Positions 24,968 to 25,680 of a stretch of DNA of 25,680 bases are shown piece by piece (position 1 is the stretch's first letter; the number at the start of each line of letters is the position of its first letter). The notes below the pieces were generated by a model. The model was not told the origin of the DNA. It searched no databases and worked only from the letters and a program-made list of their open reading frames with translations. The stretch is taken from positions 1 to 25,680 of the forward strand of contig DCFT01000190.1 in NCBI GenBank assembly GCA_002319885.1. The letters are read 5' to 3'. The stretch comes from Bacteroidales bacterium UBA1797 (lineage in GTDB: Bacteria > Bacteroidota > Bacteroidia > Bacteroidales > VadinHA17). Both the position numbers and the translations under genes were made by a program.

Positions 24968-25680
24968 ATGGGTGATAACTTTAGCCGTTTCAAAATATAC
25001 CAGGAATCTCCTCTGTATCAGTTTCTTGTGTCAATAATAATAGTCGTTGGTGTTGGAGTTACATTGTCAATCATTCTGATCCTGGCCGGTACTCTGATTT
25101 TTGGATCAGATTTAAATATTTTGAATAAGTCAGACACATATTTAAACAGTAATGACCTGTTATTTCTTAAGTATATTCTGATGACTCAGGATATTTCAAT
25201 TTTTATTATTCCATCGATTATAATATTCAGACTTCTGAAACCTGATTCCGTATCAGCATTAAAAGAGCTTGCCAGGCCACAATTAAAAGAGGCAGGTATG
25301 ATGATTATTCTTGCTTTCTGTTTATTTCCAATAACCACTTTTACGGGAGAGCTAAATGCAGGCATGCATCTTCCGGTATGGCTTGGAGGAGTTGAAAAGT
25401 GGATGATACAAAAAGAAGATCATGCAAATGATATAATAAATCAGGTCATAGTTTCTTCTTCTTTTGGTATTATGATCTTAAATCTTTTAATTATTGCCGT
25501 TATTCCTGCGGTAGGGGAGGAATTTATATTCAGAGGCGTTTTACAAAGGATTTTTTATAACTATTTTAAATCGGGGCATCTGGCTGTCTGGATCACTGCA
25601 ATTATATTCAGCACATTACATTTTCAGTTTTTTGGATTTCTCCCCAGATTTCTCCTCGGTTTGGTTTTCGGCTATCTCTT
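24968..25680 (+). CDS. CPBP family intramembrane metalloprotease (second; 3' end outside window)
   Basis: The frame from the ATG at 24968 stays open to the last base, giving 237 full codons. Hydrophobic segments occur at about 20-45, 75-92, 112-124, 165-182 and onward. The CPBP motifs are present: G-E184-E185-F-I-F-R189-G and then S-T-L-H218-F; the third motif (H-x3-N type) would lie past the window end. It is longer before the E-E motif than the first CPBP protein, has a larger extracytoplasmic loop (about 130-160) and is not a recent duplicate. It is divergent from dusB across a 97-base gap that holds the palindrome. Substrate unknown. Confidence 0.88.
   Translation, partial: MGDNFSRFKIYQESPLYQFLVSIIIVVGVGVTLSIILILAGTLIFGSDLNILNKSDTYLNSNDLLFLKYILMTQDISIFIIPSIIIFRLLKPDSVSALKELARPQLKEAGMMIILAFCLFPITTFTGELNAGMHLPVWLGGVEKWMIQKEDHANDIINQVIVSSSFGIMILNLLIIAVIPAVGEEFIFRGVLQRIFYNYFKSGHLAVWITAIIFSTLHFQFFGFLPRFLLGLVFGYL

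Noticed and set aside
1..25680. CRISPR array, tRNA/rRNA genes, phage or integrase genes, toxin-antitoxin pairs
   Set aside because: No regularly spaced direct repeats, cloverleaf-like sequences or protein motifs of these kinds were found; the only tandem repeats are protein repeats in the adhesin.

Overview
The window reads as a chromosomal segment of a Bacteroidota bacterium, plausibly a Bacteroidales/Marinilabiliales-like lineage. The evidence is a type IX secretion system (T9SS) type B cargo protein followed by a PorP/SprF partner, Bacteroidota-style promoter boxes (TAnnTTTG with an upstream TTTG), few recognisable Shine-Dalgarno sequences, low-to-moderate GC content, and several Bacteroidota-typical families (DUF7033-type deacetylase, YfhO, alpha2-type glycyl-tRNA synthetase). 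The species cannot be named from this sequence.

Layout. Bases 1-4864 (+) hold the 3' part of a giant repetitive adhesin (PKD-like repeats, then SprB-like repeats, then a C-terminal T9SS type B sorting domain) and a PorP/SprF-family outer-membrane protein. From 4866 to 20698 every gene lies on the minus strand. Read in the direction of transcription these are glyS, a GT4 glycosyltransferase, an acyl carrier protein, a ketoacyl-ACP synthase III (KAS III), an SDR reductase, a second KAS III, a second GT4, a polysaccharide-deacetylase-like protein, a GNAT-like protein, a rhamnosyltransferase-like glycosyltransferase, a Wzx-like flippase, a YfhO-family membrane protein and a zinc-ribbon SAM methyltransferase. 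Most gaps are short and several are only a few bases, so much of this is probably co-transcribed. A good promoter sits before glyS. Bases 21157-23683 (+) hold nadB and a CPBP-family membrane protease. dusB (23857-24870) is on the minus strand, and a second CPBP-family gene starts at 24968 (+) and runs off the window.

How the genes may work together. The minus-strand block looks like a surface-glycan assembly locus: three glycosyltransferases, a lipid-linked oligosaccharide flippase, a deacetylase, a GNAT-like protein and a YfhO-type GT-C-like protein. Inside it sits a compact ACP / KAS III / ketoreductase / KAS III cassette with intact catalytic residues and no dehydratase or enoyl reductase. 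The most interesting inference is that it makes a short 3-hydroxyacyl (or ketoacyl) group on a dedicated carrier, to be placed on a sugar of the glycan, perhaps by the GNAT-like protein. This is a hypothesis from gene content and context.

Intergenic DNA carries two members of one MITE-like inverted repeat family (20845-21013 and 23756-23828) and a 30-bp near-perfect palindrome between dusB and the second CPBP gene. No tRNA, rRNA, CRISPR array, transposase gene or phage gene was seen.
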